Of a stretch of DNA of 64,000 bases, positions 40,785 to 53,440 are shown one piece after another. This DNA is from Acanthamoeba sp. SK_2022b. Its lineage: Eukaryota; Discosea; Longamoebia; Acanthamoebidae. Each line of letters opens with the position of its first letter. The first letter of the stretch is position 1. Where the stretch lies: NCBI GenBank assembly GCA_027943245.1, contig JANDJZ010000013.1, positions 62,001 to 126,000 on the forward strand. The letters run 5' to 3'. The translations under genes and the position numbers were made by a program. The notes below the pieces were generated by a model. The model saw nothing but the letters and a program-made list of their open reading frames with translations. It was not told the DNA's origin and ran no database searches.

Positions 40785-41983
40785 TTCATGGTCCTCAATT
40801 CAAAACCATACTGCTGCCTTTGAGCCGTGGTCTGCGAAAAATGGCTGGAACGTAAAAAATGTGCGTAATTTGGCAGCAACCGGCATGTTGCATGCCTCAA
40901 GTGGCGCTGCAAGGATGGAGAGAGACAAAGATGAAGTGGTTTCAAACACCTCAAGGTAATCTAAACATCAAATAAAGAATGTTTTGTTGTGTGGTGCAGC
41001 TGAGTAAAACACATTGTCTGGCAGGAGGAATGATTGTTATACTTTACTCACAAACCAAGGCTCCTTCTCTAGGAAGAGGTGCACTGCCAGCTGAGCCAGT
41101 TTATAATATCTAGTAAAGGTTCCCCCTTCTTTGGTATGTCTTGACAGTTGGACCAGCCTGGCAAATGTGGTCTTTCTTTCCCATGATTGCAATCATGGGT
41201 ATGCCCTTTGCTCTTGCTTTACCCTACTTTACTCAATACCTGCAGTGCATGGTATCACTCCTGCATGGGAGCTGGAGACCTTTCTTCTCTCTGTTGTGGC
41301 AGTGAAGGAGGAGCAGGTATAAGTGGAGCATTAACACAACAGTTTGCTGCTCCATCAGTAGTCACACAAACCACAGAGGGAATCAGAATGTGCCAACTTG
41401 ATGCTGCCTTCTTCTCTTGCTTAGCAATATGCAGTATGCAGACTCAGGCTTGGCTTCTCTGCATTGCCCATGCACTGAATTGCTCTGTAAATATGAGCTA
41501 GCAGCATCAGTCCCATACTCCAGAAGGCTGTCAGAAGAGGACTATCAGGAAAGTGCCTCCTCCTGCTCTCCCCAACTACGAGTGGGTGGCAAGAGGGTGG
41601 TAGTGGCTGAAATCATTACAGTCCTCCTCCCTCCAAGGTTATCTCTTTCCAGTCTGCACATGATGCCAATGGTTGTTACCATCTGCTTCACTAAGCTGGC
41701 ACCTTCAAGGAGGCTCTGAGAACAGATCTCTCTGAGGTACCATCATCAGCAACATCCCCAACCACCTCCTCTGGGCAGTTTACCTATCCATACATGAAGC
41801 ACTTTGCCTTCCTTTCTGGAGGGGATGCCCCAGCTCAGACAAGTCAGAAGGAAAGACAGGAAGAAATCTTGCTCTTTTGGGGAAGCTCTGGTAAACAGCT
41901 CAGCATCTACCTACTGCTCTTGAGTCTACCATAGCAGCAATGCAACACCACAAGCAGGAGATCCTCCCAAGAACTCTGCCCAG

Positions 41984-42190
41984 GACTGGTGGTAGAGTCA
42001 TGCTGTCCTCTATCCTCATCTCTCCAAGCTGGCCAAGCAGTACCTGTGCATCACTGGGACCTCCTCTGTTCCCTGTGAATGTGTGTTCTCTCAGGAGGCT
42101 GGCTGGTCAGTAAGCATTGCAGCTCTCTGGCTGGCAACTCTGTCTCCCAGCAGATGTTAAGGCTTGCAATGCTCATCATGCACCCCAGCA
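41984..42190 (+). pseudogene. hAT-family transposase C-terminal fragment, decayed
   Basis: The frame reads HAVLYPHLSKLAKQYLCI, then SSVPCECVFSQEAG, and after a one-base shift SSLAGNSVSQQML. This matches the hAT dimerisation domain pattern (LA..YL.IP.TS.P.ERVFS..G..vs..RssL.g..V). A TAG sits directly after the conserved Trp pair just before this block, so the copy is dead. The N-terminal transposase domain is not recognisable upstream. The fragment lies in a lower-GC island. Confidence 0.7.
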
Positions 42191-42544
42191 TGTTCCATTT
42201 TTTTTGGTCACCACTCAGCAAATCATAAAACTTGATATGGTACTTTTGATCATGGAGATCTGTGGGTTGGTGCGTCTTGCTCAGCTCCTTTGGCTTTGCC
42301 TCTATGAACTGTCATCCATGTCCAGTGTCACCAATGCAATAACCTGAAATTGGTGGGCAAGCAAAATTTTGGCAAAGAGAAGCATTATTGTATTCTATTC
42401 TCCAATTGGACTGAAAATCATGGTGATCAACCCTACCAGATCTTCCCCTTCAGACCTATATAGCTGTGCCCCAATTAATCAAAAAAATTCAATGACTCAG
42501 CAGTTAGCCAGCAGAACTGAGCCACAGCTTTACTGCCTCATTGG

Positions 42545-42680
42545 CTCTTGTCACTCCTTGTCACTGCCCTCATCATGCCCTTGTTGCTGCCCTGTCACCC
42601 CTCATCATGCCCTTGTCCCCTTGTCACTGCCTTCATTGCCACCCTGTCACTGTCCTTGTCCTGACCTTGTCACCACCATT
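42545..42680 (+). repeat. CCTTGTCACTGCC-type minisatellite
   Basis: About ten diverged units of 12-18 bases built from CTTGTCAC, CATCATGCC and CCCTGTCAC, in tandem. Confidence 0.7.
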
Positions 42681-43418
42681 GGCACCATCTGGTGAATTAA
42701 TTAATGAAAGTAACTTGTGATTCCAAGTTTGCAATTTGGTCATGTGTAGGTTGCAGGTTAGCATTTATGCATATGTGTACACAATGCCCATGCACCTTCT
42801 TTCCCACAATTATGCTCCTATCTTGTCATGTTTGGGCATGTGGTGTGGGTGGGTGCTCTTGTTGCCATTTTGGCTTGCAACACCATCACAAATGCATGAC
42901 AATGCTCATGCACCTCTTTCACTACAGACATTCACTCAATCTGGTCCTGAATGTGCATGCGCTGTGGGTCACCTTCTTGCTGTTTATTCTTGCCATATCA
43001 TTCTTTCCATTTGTCTTAGCATTACAACACCTCCCCAATATCTCAAAAACAACAGGGATGCCCACCCTAGCAAAAAACAACCCTCCACTTTTTGTGCCCT
43101 TCATTGGCAGTAGATCCATTTGTGGCCATGTTGATGGACAAGCATGACCCCAAGCTGAGCTGGCAACAGGATTGAACACTGAATGGGAAGCTTCCTCCTT
43201 TCTCAAGGGAGATTACTATGAAGCTGTGGGCCCAAGACTGCTTTCAAGCTCTGCCCACCAAAAACTGATCCTGTTGTCATTTTTGACCAGAGGTAGCGCA
43301 GGCGGAAAATTTTAACCGTTCCGCAAAAACTGGAATACGGCAGTAGCGTACGGCGGAATTCCGAAGGTCCTGTCGACACCAAAGCAAATCGTAAATCGCT
43401 CTGTGGTAGTTTATCAAA

Positions 43419-45444
43419 ATGGCCTCGCTCTCTCGCACCGTGGTGCTGCTGGTGGCGTTGGGGCTAAGTCTTGCTTGTGCGGGCAGGTACCAACCAACCT
43501 GGGAGTCGCTGGACGCGCGCCCCTTGCCTTCCTGGTACTCGACCGTTTCCAAGAGCCACCTTGTCCCTTTTTGGCTAACGCGCACCAGGTACGACGACTC
43601 CAAGTTTGGCATATTCATCCACTGGGGCGTGTTCAGCGTGCCCAGCTACGCATGCGGTGGAGTCGCGGCCGAGTGGTACTGGTACGTCTGGGCAGCCCTA
43701 TTGCTGGGTCACGGGCCTGCAGCTCACAATTAGGAGGACGTCGGCCCTAGGGAGGGGCTGGTGACAGGTGCAGGCAAGGGCTGCATCCAAGAGTTCCATA
43801 ACAAGACCTACGGCCCCAACTTCAAATACGCTGGTTGGTGAATTCGACTTAAGCGCGCGTTGGATGCTGAGCGGCCGCTAAGATTGATTTCTGTCGTAAA
43901 CTAAAGACTTCGCTAAGGGGTTCCGTGCGGAGCTCTTCGACCCTGTCAAATGGGCCACTCTCTTCAAGAAGAGCGGCGCGAAGTACGTGGTGCTCACCAG
44001 CAAGGTGCGCTTGATCGTCCCTCTGCGATGCGTCAGGTTATTCACCTTTAGCCACCATCTCCCTTTCTCTGCATGCAGCACCACGAAGGCTTCGCCAACT
44101 GGCCATCGCCTCAATCCTGGAATTGGAATAGCGCTGACGTCGGTAAGACGTTGTGTTCCTGATATGTAGTTGAGCCGCTGATGCTTCTCACACTACTAGT
44201 GCTCATCTGTCAGGCCCTGGCCGGGACAATGTGGGTCTTGTGACGGAGGCGGTAAGGGCAGCTGGTCTTCGGATGGGGCTCTACCACAGGTTGACACGCG
44301 AGCCCTAGAATTGACGTGAGCAGAGCGCGCCTAAAGCTCCCTCTTAACCATTTTGCGTCACAGCCTATTTGAGTGGTACAACCCGCTCTATTTGATGGAC
44401 AAAAGCAACAAAGGCAATACGACCGTCTACGTCGATACGGTACTGCAACCACAGCTCCACGATATCGTCAACCGCTACAAGCCCGAGATTGTATGTCGGC
44501 TCACCACGCAGTTGTTACCTCCTTTTCATGGTCAGAGCTATTTGTGACTCACGACTCCGCCAATCTTTCATCAGGTCTGGGCTGATGGTGACTGGGAGAT
44601 GCCTGATAGCTATTGGAGGTCGAAGGAATTCCTGGCTTGGCTCTACAACGACAGCCCTGTCCGCGACACGGTAGTATCAAACGACAGATGGGGCCAGGGC
44701 GACATGTGCCACCACGGAGGGTACTTTACTTGCACGGACCGATACAACCCCGGCGTGCTTCAAAAGCACAAGTGGGAGAACTGTTTCACCATCGATTCGC
44801 GCACCTGGTGACTTGCCTCCTCCCTTTCTTCTCTACCTATGGAGTGGTGCGTGTAATGTAGCTCCTGACTTGCGTTGCTTCTTAGGGGATATGCGCGCAA
44901 CGGAGGAATAGGCGACTACCAGACCATCGCTCAGCTCTTGGAGGAACTGATCTCTACCGTCGCCTGCAATGGTAACTTCCTGCTCAACGTGGGCCCCACA
45001 AGGTTCGCCTCTCACACGCACGCCACGTGGTGAGAGATCGTGACTTACGCGACAGAGTACAGCGATGGCATCATCACTCCGGTCTTCGAGGAGCGCCTGT
45101 TGCAGATAGGCACGTGGCTGGACATCAACGGCGAGGCCATCTACAACACCAGGCCGTGGAGGGCACAGAATGACACGGCGTCGTCAGTCTGGTACACAGC
45201 GCCCAAGTCGGCGAGCAACACGGCTTACGCGATCTTCTACGCGTGGCCTTCGGACAACGTGCTGCGACTCACCCAGGTCGCCCCTTCTGCCAATATGGTG
45301 GCCCAGCTGCTGGGCAACAAGGGCAACCTCTCTTGGAAGCAGAGTGGCGACACTCTCCTGGTAGTCCTGCCCGACATTGCCAGCCTCTCCTCGGCCCTTC
45401 AGACTCAGACCGCAGGCACCATCAAGCTCATTGGTGTTCAGTAA
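43419..45444 (+). CDS. secreted alpha-L-fucosidase, GH29
   Basis: Resolved exons include 43419-43534, 43589 to about 43681, an exon ending at 43833, then 43907-44004, 44079-44142, 44214-44289, 44364-44490, 44575-44807, 44886-45002 and 45063-45444. The junction between the second and third exons is not settled. A signal peptide opens the protein ([22 protein letters not shown]). GH29 motifs follow in order: [67 protein letters not shown], and [10 protein letters not shown], whose first Asp is the catalytic nucleophile. Further on come [19 protein letters not shown] and a beta-sandwich tail. The enzyme removes terminal alpha-L-fucose from glycans. Export to the phagolysosome or the outside is inferred from the signal peptide. 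Confidence 0.9.
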
Positions 45445-45539
45445 CCGGCCAAGAAGGCCGAACCGGGTTGGCAGTTTTTCTTCGCATTTTTCTTTTAAGC
45501 TTTTCCGAATATAAAATAAAAAAAAAAGACACAACAACC

Positions 45540-47228
45540 ATGGCAGGTCCGGGCAGTTGGTGGGTGTGGGGCAGCGGGGGCTGCGGACAGCTAGGGCTGG
45601 GCACCACTACAGACCACCAGTTGCCGTGTCAGTTTCCACGGCTGCCCGCCGGGGCCGGCGAGCTCCTAACACTGGTGGGTGGGTCCACCCACACCCTGGG
45701 CCTCACGCGTACGCACGTGCACACGTCAAACGAAGTGGCGTGTGCGACCCTCAAGTAATCCCACTCGAGTGCAGGTGAGGGCGTGGTATGGGCGTGGGGC
45801 TGCGGCGAAGAGGGACGGCTTGGGCTGGGCACCCCCTGCAACGATCTGCAGACACCTCACGTCGTAGCGCTTCCAGAGACCATGGTGCTTCTGGCTGTCG
45901 GGTGGAGCCACTCACTAGGCCTAACAGGTACGCGGTTTCGCTCTTACTACACATAACCCTAAGCCTCATTCCTTGCGTGAACCAGCTAGCGGTCGGGCGC
46001 TATGTTGGGGCTCTTCTGGCTTCAACCAAATAGGCAGGCTTCAAGAAGACGAAGAAGGTAGCGCGTCACCCTCGTCCTCTCAGAAGTTCAGGGCGCTCCC
46101 TGCTCCCATTTACGGGCTGCCCAGCTCGATCGTAGTGACGTCCATCGCTGCGGGCATGCGCCATTCGGCCTTTGTCACGCGTACGAACCCCAGTTGCTTC
46201 CTACCATCACGTACGCCACTTCATTGACCGCGGGGGTGCAGAGGAGGGGCGCCTTCTTACCGTGGGCCACGGTAAGTTTGGCGAGCTCGGGCACGGTGAC
46301 CTTCTCACGCGCTCCGCTCCTACCCCGGTGGCCGCCCTGGCCGCTTCTCACCGCGTTATGCAAGTGGTGTGCGGGCGTAAGCACACTGTGTGCCTCACAG
46401 GTGAGGCTCTCCTGCTCTCCTCTGCTCTCCTCTTACCAAGCCGAGTACTTACTTTGGTGCTGCAAAAGCTGAGGGCTCGGTGTTTGCCTGGGGCGATAAC
46501 ACATACGGGCAGCTCGGCATCAGGGACTCGCAGCCGGCAGTCCAGGCGGCAGCCTCTGACCGGACCGCTTCGAGCTCCTCGCCCGCACAGGCTCTGGAGA
46601 CGAGTAACAGCGCCGCTGCGACGAGTGACACCAAGCCCAAGCGGATCGTCAGAGGCGCACGACACAGGCGACGTGAAACGTGTCATACGCTACCGCAGCT
46701 GGTCAAAGTTCCGGTGAAGATCACCGAGATCGCATGCGGCTGGAGCTTCACCTTAGCCATCAGCGGTACGGTGCAAATGGAAGCCCCACAATGCCATTGC
46801 ACGTTGTTGATAAGGCCATGTTGTCATGTAAGGTGAATGCATTTACAGCTTTGGGAGGAACAACTACGGTCAGCTTGGCTTGGGCGATACGATGGACCGG
46901 CCACGACCAATGCTCATCTCATCTGATGCCTGGAACGGAGCTGCTATCGATAAGATTGTGTGTGGATGCGAGCACACGCTTCTGCTGGCCGGTACAGCCT
47001 GCTGCCGTAATCAGCGTGAGCTTCGTGCAGTTTGTGACATCTCATCTCACCACAGGAGGCCAACTGTTTAGTTGGGGTTGGAACGAGCATGGCAACCTTG
47101 GAGTTGGCGACACGCGTGACCGATCCTCTCCCACCCCAGTTTCTACGTCCATTTGGCCTGATTCTACCGTTCTCGACATCTGCTCCGGTGGCTGCCATTC
47201 CTTTGCTCGCGTTACGCCCAGAAAATGA
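45540..47228 (+). CDS. RCC1-repeat beta-propeller protein
   Basis: The ATG at 45540 opens WVWGSGGCGQLGLGTT, the first of seven RCC1 blades spread over several exons. The others include VWAWGCGEEGRLGLGTP, CWGSSGFNQIGRL, TVGHGKFGELGHGD, VFAWGDNTYGQLGIRD, NNYGQLGLGDTMDRP and FSWGWNEHGNLGVGDTRDRS. Most blades end with a C/A-G-x-x-H/S-S motif such as GGSTHTLGLT and CGRKHTVCLT. Seven blades close a propeller. The protein consists of little else, so it resembles stand-alone members such as SERGEF or RCC1 rather than HERC ligases. One blade carries a Ser/Ala-rich insert (about 46530-46690). Guanine exchange activity cannot be claimed from sequence alone. Confidence 0.82.
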
Positions 47229-48402
47229 TGTCGCCGCTTGTTTTTCTGCGTATGCGGTGAAAACCATCACCAGAAGTGATGCTGTTGGAAATGAAAGTTT
47301 TTTTTACAGGTGCACGTATGAAGATCACATGCTTGTCAGAAGAACATGACGAACTGGTCACCAGTAGCTTTCATCGTAAGTACTCTTGCAGATTGCTTAT
47401 CCACAAACCGCAAATATCAAATGAAACTTTGGGGAGAAGGGCAGGACATGACACCTTCACCTCCTCTTTTTTAATAAAACCTGCAACTTTGATTTACCAA
47501 TTTGTATAATAGTGCAGGAGGAAGGTATGGACAATGATCCTCTTGGTGATGTGGGCCAGCTTTCCATGAGCAGTGAGTTGGATACTGGAACAATTCCTCT
47601 CTTCGTCAACCAACATCATTGATAGGCTTTTTTAGTCAAGAGCCTGGACCAGTTACCTTTACAGCATGCACTTGAAGGTTTCACTATTGCGCAGCAAGTT
47701 TGTTGTACCACCATTTCCATTTCAATCCAAGACTTTAACCACAAATGGTGCTCCAAAAAGAGTGATCAGAAAAGGGTACCTATTCATATTCTGAACATTC
47801 AACACTTTTTCATCATCACACCTTTTTCTTTTTTTACAAAACCACAAAAAGTGCTGCATTGGTTCTTCCAGCTCCCTTGAAACTCAAGGCTTGTATTCTG
47901 CAGCTGTTGGTGCAGATCAGAATCATACATTGTTGATTGAAAGGACCTCCATGAAACATTGCAGCTGTCTACCCAGTTTGCTGCTGCTAGCAGCACCTAC
48001 TTCACTTCATTGATGGCATTGCATCAAGGTTTTGCCAGTTGCTCCCTTCACAATACCCATGCTTGCTTAACCATTGTGTCCACATGTGCAGTGTTCATGC
48101 TCCTCTTCCCCAAACATACCCACTTCCATGCTACCATCTGTGCCATCTGCAAATGACTGGCCCACCAGTGCCAATGATCCAGTCTACAGGTCCTCACCAC
48201 TCTGGGCTTTCAGAACCAGAGCCCTTGGACACTCCAGGCGGGTACTGTGGTTGTGGGACACAGCAGATATCCCCAAGAAGGCTGAACAGAGATGTGGCTA
48301 AGGCAGGAATAAAAGCCAAAAAGAAAGGAATTATTTCCCAAGGAGGGCACCGTTACATGAATATTTCCAATGACTGACCTATTCATTTCAATGAAGGCAC
48401 CG
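47229..48402. other. gene-free lower-GC segment between convergent genes
   Basis: About 1.2 kb. The composition again falls. A plus-strand frame near 48155-48377 (GYCGCGTQQISPRRLNRDV) is open but isolated, and I recognise no family. It is possibly decayed mobile DNA. Confidence 0.45.
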
Positions 48403-49240
48403 TTACTGGATGATGGCCGGTCCGGTGACGAGAGACATGTCCTTAACGAGATTGGCGAGCTTGTGGTCCGAGATCAGCGGTGACACTTCCACCAGCTTGT
48501 CCGGGTGATCGACAATGTCGGGCGCGACCTTTCCGCCGGCCCGTTCAATGCGTCGTCGGTAGTGGGCAGCCAACAGACGTCGCGCCGACCTGGGCGAATC
48601 GACTTCGCTGTTCCAGCCGTTCTTGATGGGAGCGAACTCTTCCTCCCGCTTCACGAACATGACCGCCACGGAATTGTTGGCGTAAGGCGTGCAGTCCAGC
48701 ACGTACTTCTCGAACTTCCATCCGTTGGGTACTAGAGGCTCGGTCCGCACGCCGTTGTCGTTGACGAACGGTATCCGCTTCTTGGCCAGATGGTACTCCA
48801 TGAGCGACGGGTTGTCGGCGATCTTGCGCATGAAGCGGAGGGTGAAGAATAGGTTGAGTATGTTGGCCGCGTTGTAGACCAGCTCGCCCGAGTGCTCGTC
48901 CCGCTGCTCAGCAACCGATTCCGGCAGCTCTGAGTAATCCACGTAGTTGATTACCCCATCCCGTACACACACTACGCCCGCCATTTCCTTGGGGTCTGGA
49001 TAGAGGGAGACCCGCGCTTCAGCAATCTAACAGGAGGCGAGCATGATGGCAGTAGCAGTGGTACCTCGTCGATTGACGACCTTGTAGCCCATCTTCACGT
49101 TTCGTTGGATGCAGTAGCCCATGTAGGTTGGGTCGGCGACCTCGCACAGCGGATTGTCGACTCCAAAAGCGAACACGTACTCTACCCCTCGTCGTTTCAT
49201 GTCCTGTGCCGCGACGACTTGACGTATAAGCGCTGCAATT

Positions 49241-49292
<52 letters not shown>

Positions 49293-52200
49293 ACACACAC
49301 ACACACACACACAGAGAAAGAGAGACTCTGTAACGGCGTTGGACATCATACCTCGTAAGCCTTGGCGTCCTTGAGCGCCACAAAAAGGCCGCCGTGGCCG
49401 TCGGGGGAAAACACGACCGAGCATTTGGTGTCCATGATGATCTCACCGGAGGGCGCCACGCACGGAAGCGACCGCTGCTTGAAGAAGAAGACCTGTTTGT
49501 GGGACAGCCCGAAGAAGTTGTGCTTGATGAAGAACTGATGCGTCTGTTGGAGGGCTTCGGGGCTGGTCATGACGTAGAACGGGATCTGGACGTCGGTCGC
49601 GCCAGCCTGGCCGAACCGGACCCGGACATCCTCCTGCAGCCGCAGGAGCTTCTCGGCGTGCAGCTGAAAGAGGGACTTGTGGGAGGGCAGATTGAGGTCG
49701 AGGAAGCCCTTGGGCATGGTCATACCCAGGCGCGTCGCCTGTCCGCCGGCCATGAGCACCACGGCGATCTTGCCCTCGTCGATGGCTCCCAGACCAATGT
49801 CCTTCCAGGCGGCCACCTCCACAGCATCGCTCTCGTAGAGCTTCACCCACGTGTGCGACGGCAGTGGCTCCAGCGAATTCGGATCGATCGTGCCCTCGGC
49901 ATTGGATCGACACCTGCACACGCGCACACATGCATGTTGGAACCCGCTCTGCCGTAACCTAGCATTGTCTACGAGAGAGAGAGAGAGAGAGAGAGCGCGC
50001 GCGCGCAAGATTGTACTTGAGGTATATCTTGCTGAGCTCGGCGAGATCGATGCGCTCAAAGTCGCGCTTGAGCTTCTCGCGCTCCTCGTTGGTCATGCTC
50101 TTCCAGAAGCGCAGGAATCGGCCCTGCCCCTTCATTGCGAATTCCTGGAACACCTTGCCCAGCACCCTCTCGCCCAACACACCGCCTGCACGTTACAAAC
50201 GGCAAAGAAATGAGCTACCCAATCACGACAACGAGGTGGATGGGTGAGGATAGCAAGCAGTTTACCAGGATGGCGAAGGCCGAACTCGGGCAGGGTAAAC
50301 TTCATACGGGCCGACAGGGTGACAGCTAGGGCATCGCCAATGGCCAGACAGACGATCGTGCTCGCCGTAGGCGCGATCTTGTGTTGATCGGCCTCGAGGA
50401 TCTTGCCGGTGATGATCGACGCATCCGAATAGCGTGCCAGCAGGCTGTCCTTGTTACTCGTTATCCCTATGATCTTGCCGGCCAGCACCTACACGTGGTG
50501 GCATGGCCCAGTCAGCATATATCAAGAACCGCACGCGGAGAGGATGAGGTCTACCCGTAGCGATGGGATGATGAAGATAAGCTCCGGCGTATTGCCCGAG
50601 TTGGATATGGCGACGACAACGTCCTCGGCGGTGATGACACCCAGGTCGCCGTGGGCCGCCTCGGTGGCGTGTACGAAGAACGATGAGATTCCTAGCGACG
50701 AGAAGGAGGCGCTGATCTTCTGAGCAATAATGCCTATCGTACGCCACCGCAGCAACCGACACAGTTAGTGAGATTGCGTGTTCGCGATGTGGAGCGAGCA
50801 GCGAAATGCATGAGCCACTCTTAGGCAATACCCGACTTGCCCACGCCGGTGAAGATGACACGCCCCGATCCGCGGCTCTCGATGATCTCCACCACGCGTT
50901 CAAAGTCACGGCCGAGCGTGGCCTCGATATTCTGCAGCGCTTGGATCTCCTTCTGGATGACGTCTCGCGCGATGCGCGCGGGGGCCATGGCGTCGAGGCC
51001 GTTGTGGAGGCTGTTGGGCGCGTCCTCGGCCGCCGCCGGTGGCCGAAGCCCGTTCTGGCTGGGCTGCAGGAATCGGTCGATGATCTCTTGCTTCATGTTG
51101 TCGAGCAGGTCCGTGGCGAGCTGCTCGTTGGAGGCGTTGGCCACCTCGATGTAGTACTTGAGCTTGGGCTCTGTGCCGCTGCCCCGGAAAGTAGCCACGC
51201 ACTCGTTCTCGAACGTAAAGGTGATCATTTGGGTCGAGCTCGATACCGGGAGCACGGCCCGGTTGTGGGGCTTGCTATTGTCGAAGCCCGTGGTGAGATC
51301 GCGCACGTACTGGACCTTGTGGTCGCCGCAGGTGCTGATATAGAGACCGTCGTTCCGGATCTCGTTGAAGATCTGATTCATCAGCTTAGGATCGTGGCAG
51401 AAGTAGTACCCCACCGCCATCTTGTAGTAGCCGTACTGTTCCGCATCACATCAAACGCGATAGTACACAATCGAAACAGCCACTCTGTGAGAACCAAAGA
51501 GCAAACAAGAAAATAAAAGATGAGAGGGAGGAAGAGTCACCTTGTGGTAGAGAGCGCCAAGCTGGTCGGTGAGGGTGAGGCCCTGCTCGTAGATGTGGTT
51601 GGCCATCTCGACGAAGACGGGAGCCGCGCGCACGCCATCGGTGTCGAGGCTCATGTCGCCGATCATGAAGCCGATCTCCACCTCATAGGCAAAGAGGAAC
51701 GTGTAGCCCGCGCGGACGAGCTCGTCGGCCAGGTTGCCCAGCCATTTGAAGCCCGTCAAGGTTTCGCGGTAGTGGAAGCCCTCCTTCTCGGCCATGGCGG
51801 CCAGGATCTTGGAGGAGACTGTGCTGTTGAGCATGACAATCTTGGACCGGTCGATGTAGGGGTGGCGCTCGGTGTAGTTGTACCACAGCCAGTCGGCCAG
51901 CAGCAGCGCGATCTCGTTGCCGTCAAGAACGCGCCACTCGCCGTCTCTCTGTCGCTCGGCCACGGCCAGCCGGTCGGCATCGGGATCGTTGGCAAGAATG
52001 ACCGGAGCATCCTCGCGCTCGGCGGTGGCCATGGCCAGCCGCAGGCTGCAGCCCTTTCCCTCTTCGGGATTGGGGAACTCGATGGTGGTGAAGTCGGGAT
52101 CGGGGGCGTGCTGCTCGCGGACGGCGATCACGGGTGGCAGGCCGAAGGCGGCAAAGGCTTGCTCGACGCTCTGTCCGCCGACACCGTGCATGGCGGTGTA

Positions 52201-53086
52201 GACCACCTTGAGCTGCGAGGCGGCGTTCTGCTGTGGCGTGCGGAAGCTCCACTGCCTTGCGGCGGCGAGGTAGGCCGTGCACACCTCCGTGGCGGGATCG
52301 AGGCAGAGCGTGTGTTCGTCGATGGCCTTGTCGTCGGGCAGGTTCCAAATACTGAAGTTCGCCTCGATAGCCCGCTCTATTTGCGTGTCATGCGGAGCGG
52401 TAATCTGCGCGCTGTTGGCCCAGTAGACCTTGTAGCCGTTGTCTTCCTTCGGATTGTGGGAGGCCGTCACCATCACTCCCGCTGCGCATTTGAGGTGGCG
52501 CACGCCAAACGCGACCAGCGGCGTTGGTACGTCATCGCGGAACAGGTGGACCTGTACCGATACACAAAATTAATTTGGTTTTATTATTCGGTAGTTGTTT
52601 TGTGTGACTGTTGGTTATTCATTTTATGTTCTTTTGTTGAAGTTTTTTGTTTGTTTTATCGTATTCAAAAATGGGTAAAATCGGCAGTACCTTAATCTTG
52701 CGCGAGAGGAAGACGGCGGCTGTAAGCCGTGCAAACATGCGCGAGTTGTAGCGCCCGTCATGTCCGATAACGACGCCCATTTGTCTCAGGTCGGCCAGGC
52801 ACGGATATATTGTACGGAGGTAGGCACATAGGCCCTGCGAGGCCTGTGTGACGGTGACGGCGTTCATATTGGCGAACCCCCACTTCATCTTGCCGCGCAA
52901 GCCAGCTGTGCCGAAGACGATGCGTCGGCCGAGATGGGCCACAAGCTCCTCCTCCCTTCCAGATGCCACTAGCCCCTTGACGTGCTCTCGGCTCTCCGGA
53001 TCCCAATCCACCGACAGCCACGTGTTCACCATTTGCTGCGTTTCATCCGAAATCTTCTTCAGGCGGCAAGGGCCACGGGATGCCAT
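48403..53086 (-). CDS. trifunctional fusion: phosphohexomutase (PGM2-like) - SIS sugar-phosphate isomerase - UDP-sugar pyrophosphorylase (UAP-like)
   Basis: Nine minus-strand exons keep phase: 52691-53086, 51541-52551, 50832-51435, 50555-50733, 50266-50488, 50017-50185, 49352-49913, 49065-49203 and 48403-48995, giving 1291 residues. Residues 1 to about 600 are a PGM2-type mutase: GTAGLRGKM, catalytic Ser163 in TASHNPKEDNGYK, metal loop DPDADR at 321-326, GFKWLGN, and FRGSGTEPK near 552. Residues about 620-815 are a KdsD/KpsF-type SIS domain without CBS domains. The Lys, two Glu and His proposed as catalytic in KdsD align with K669 (GVGKSG), E695 (TEAAHGDLG), E762 (before IAPTAST) and H803 (RHPGGVLG). 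Residues about 816-1291 are a complete UAP: the N-terminal QGRFLRFW, GGQATRLG at 917-924, LPSHKSLFQLHAEK, FSPDGHGGLF, VDNPLCEVADP and FEKYVLD. Exon 50832-51435 spans the first junction and exon 50017-50185 the second, so the fusion does not depend on splice choice. Confidence 0.9.
49243..49312 (+). repeat. (CA)n microsatellite in an intron of the fusion gene
   Basis: A CA run of about 70 bases with one interrupting C, in the intron between exons 49352-49913 and 49065-49203. Confidence 0.9.
49974..50006 (+). repeat. (GA)n-(GC)n purine and GC tract in an intron
   Basis: A GA run (about 49974-49995) passes directly into a GC run (about 49996-50006), in the intron 49914-50016 of the fusion gene. 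Confidence 0.8.
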
Positions 53087-53440
53087 TTCCTGGCCTCAAG
53101 TATTGAGTTCTCCGTTATGTGGTGTGCCGTAGAGGCGCAGAGGGTCTTCCCGGACTGCACGCGAAGGTATCGATGAACTGCAGCGTATCTTCCACCCACC
53201 TTATAAAACAGCCCAAGCCAAGAGGCCGTCACCGAAACGTGCGAGTGCGCACCAGATGGCGTACTTTCTACGGCTGCTTGAGTCCCACAGGTCCTGAGCG
53301 ACCCGAGTCGCCGATAGCTCCGGCAGCCCCGGTTCCGCGGACAACGCGATTGCTCGAAGTTGTTGGTTTGGCAAACGGGCCCGTATTTTTTTGTTAACCC
53401 CTCCAAAGCTCTCGTACACGCTCTATCACTCGTGACGGCG
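53087..53440. promoter_or_regulatory. intergenic, promoter side of the fusion gene
   Basis: This 354-base gap lies between the start of the minus-strand fusion gene and the end of the next minus-strand gene, so it should contain the fusion gene promoter. I see no recognised element. Confidence 0.4.

Larger units (their letters stand above)
40785..43418. other. lower-GC island with mobile-element remains
   Basis: About 2.6 kb without an intact gene. Composition resembles the island at 21315-23680. It contains a hAT transposase fragment (see 41984-42190) and a CCTTGTCAC-type minisatellite near 42545-42680. No intact terminal inverted repeats or target duplications were recognised. The last 250 bases should hold the fucosidase promoter. 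Confidence 0.55.

Noticed and set aside
48403..53086. Reading the fusion as two or three adjacent genes
   Set aside because: Exon 50832-51435 carries both the mutase end and the SIS start, and exon 50017-50185 carries both the SIS end and the UAP start, with no stop between.
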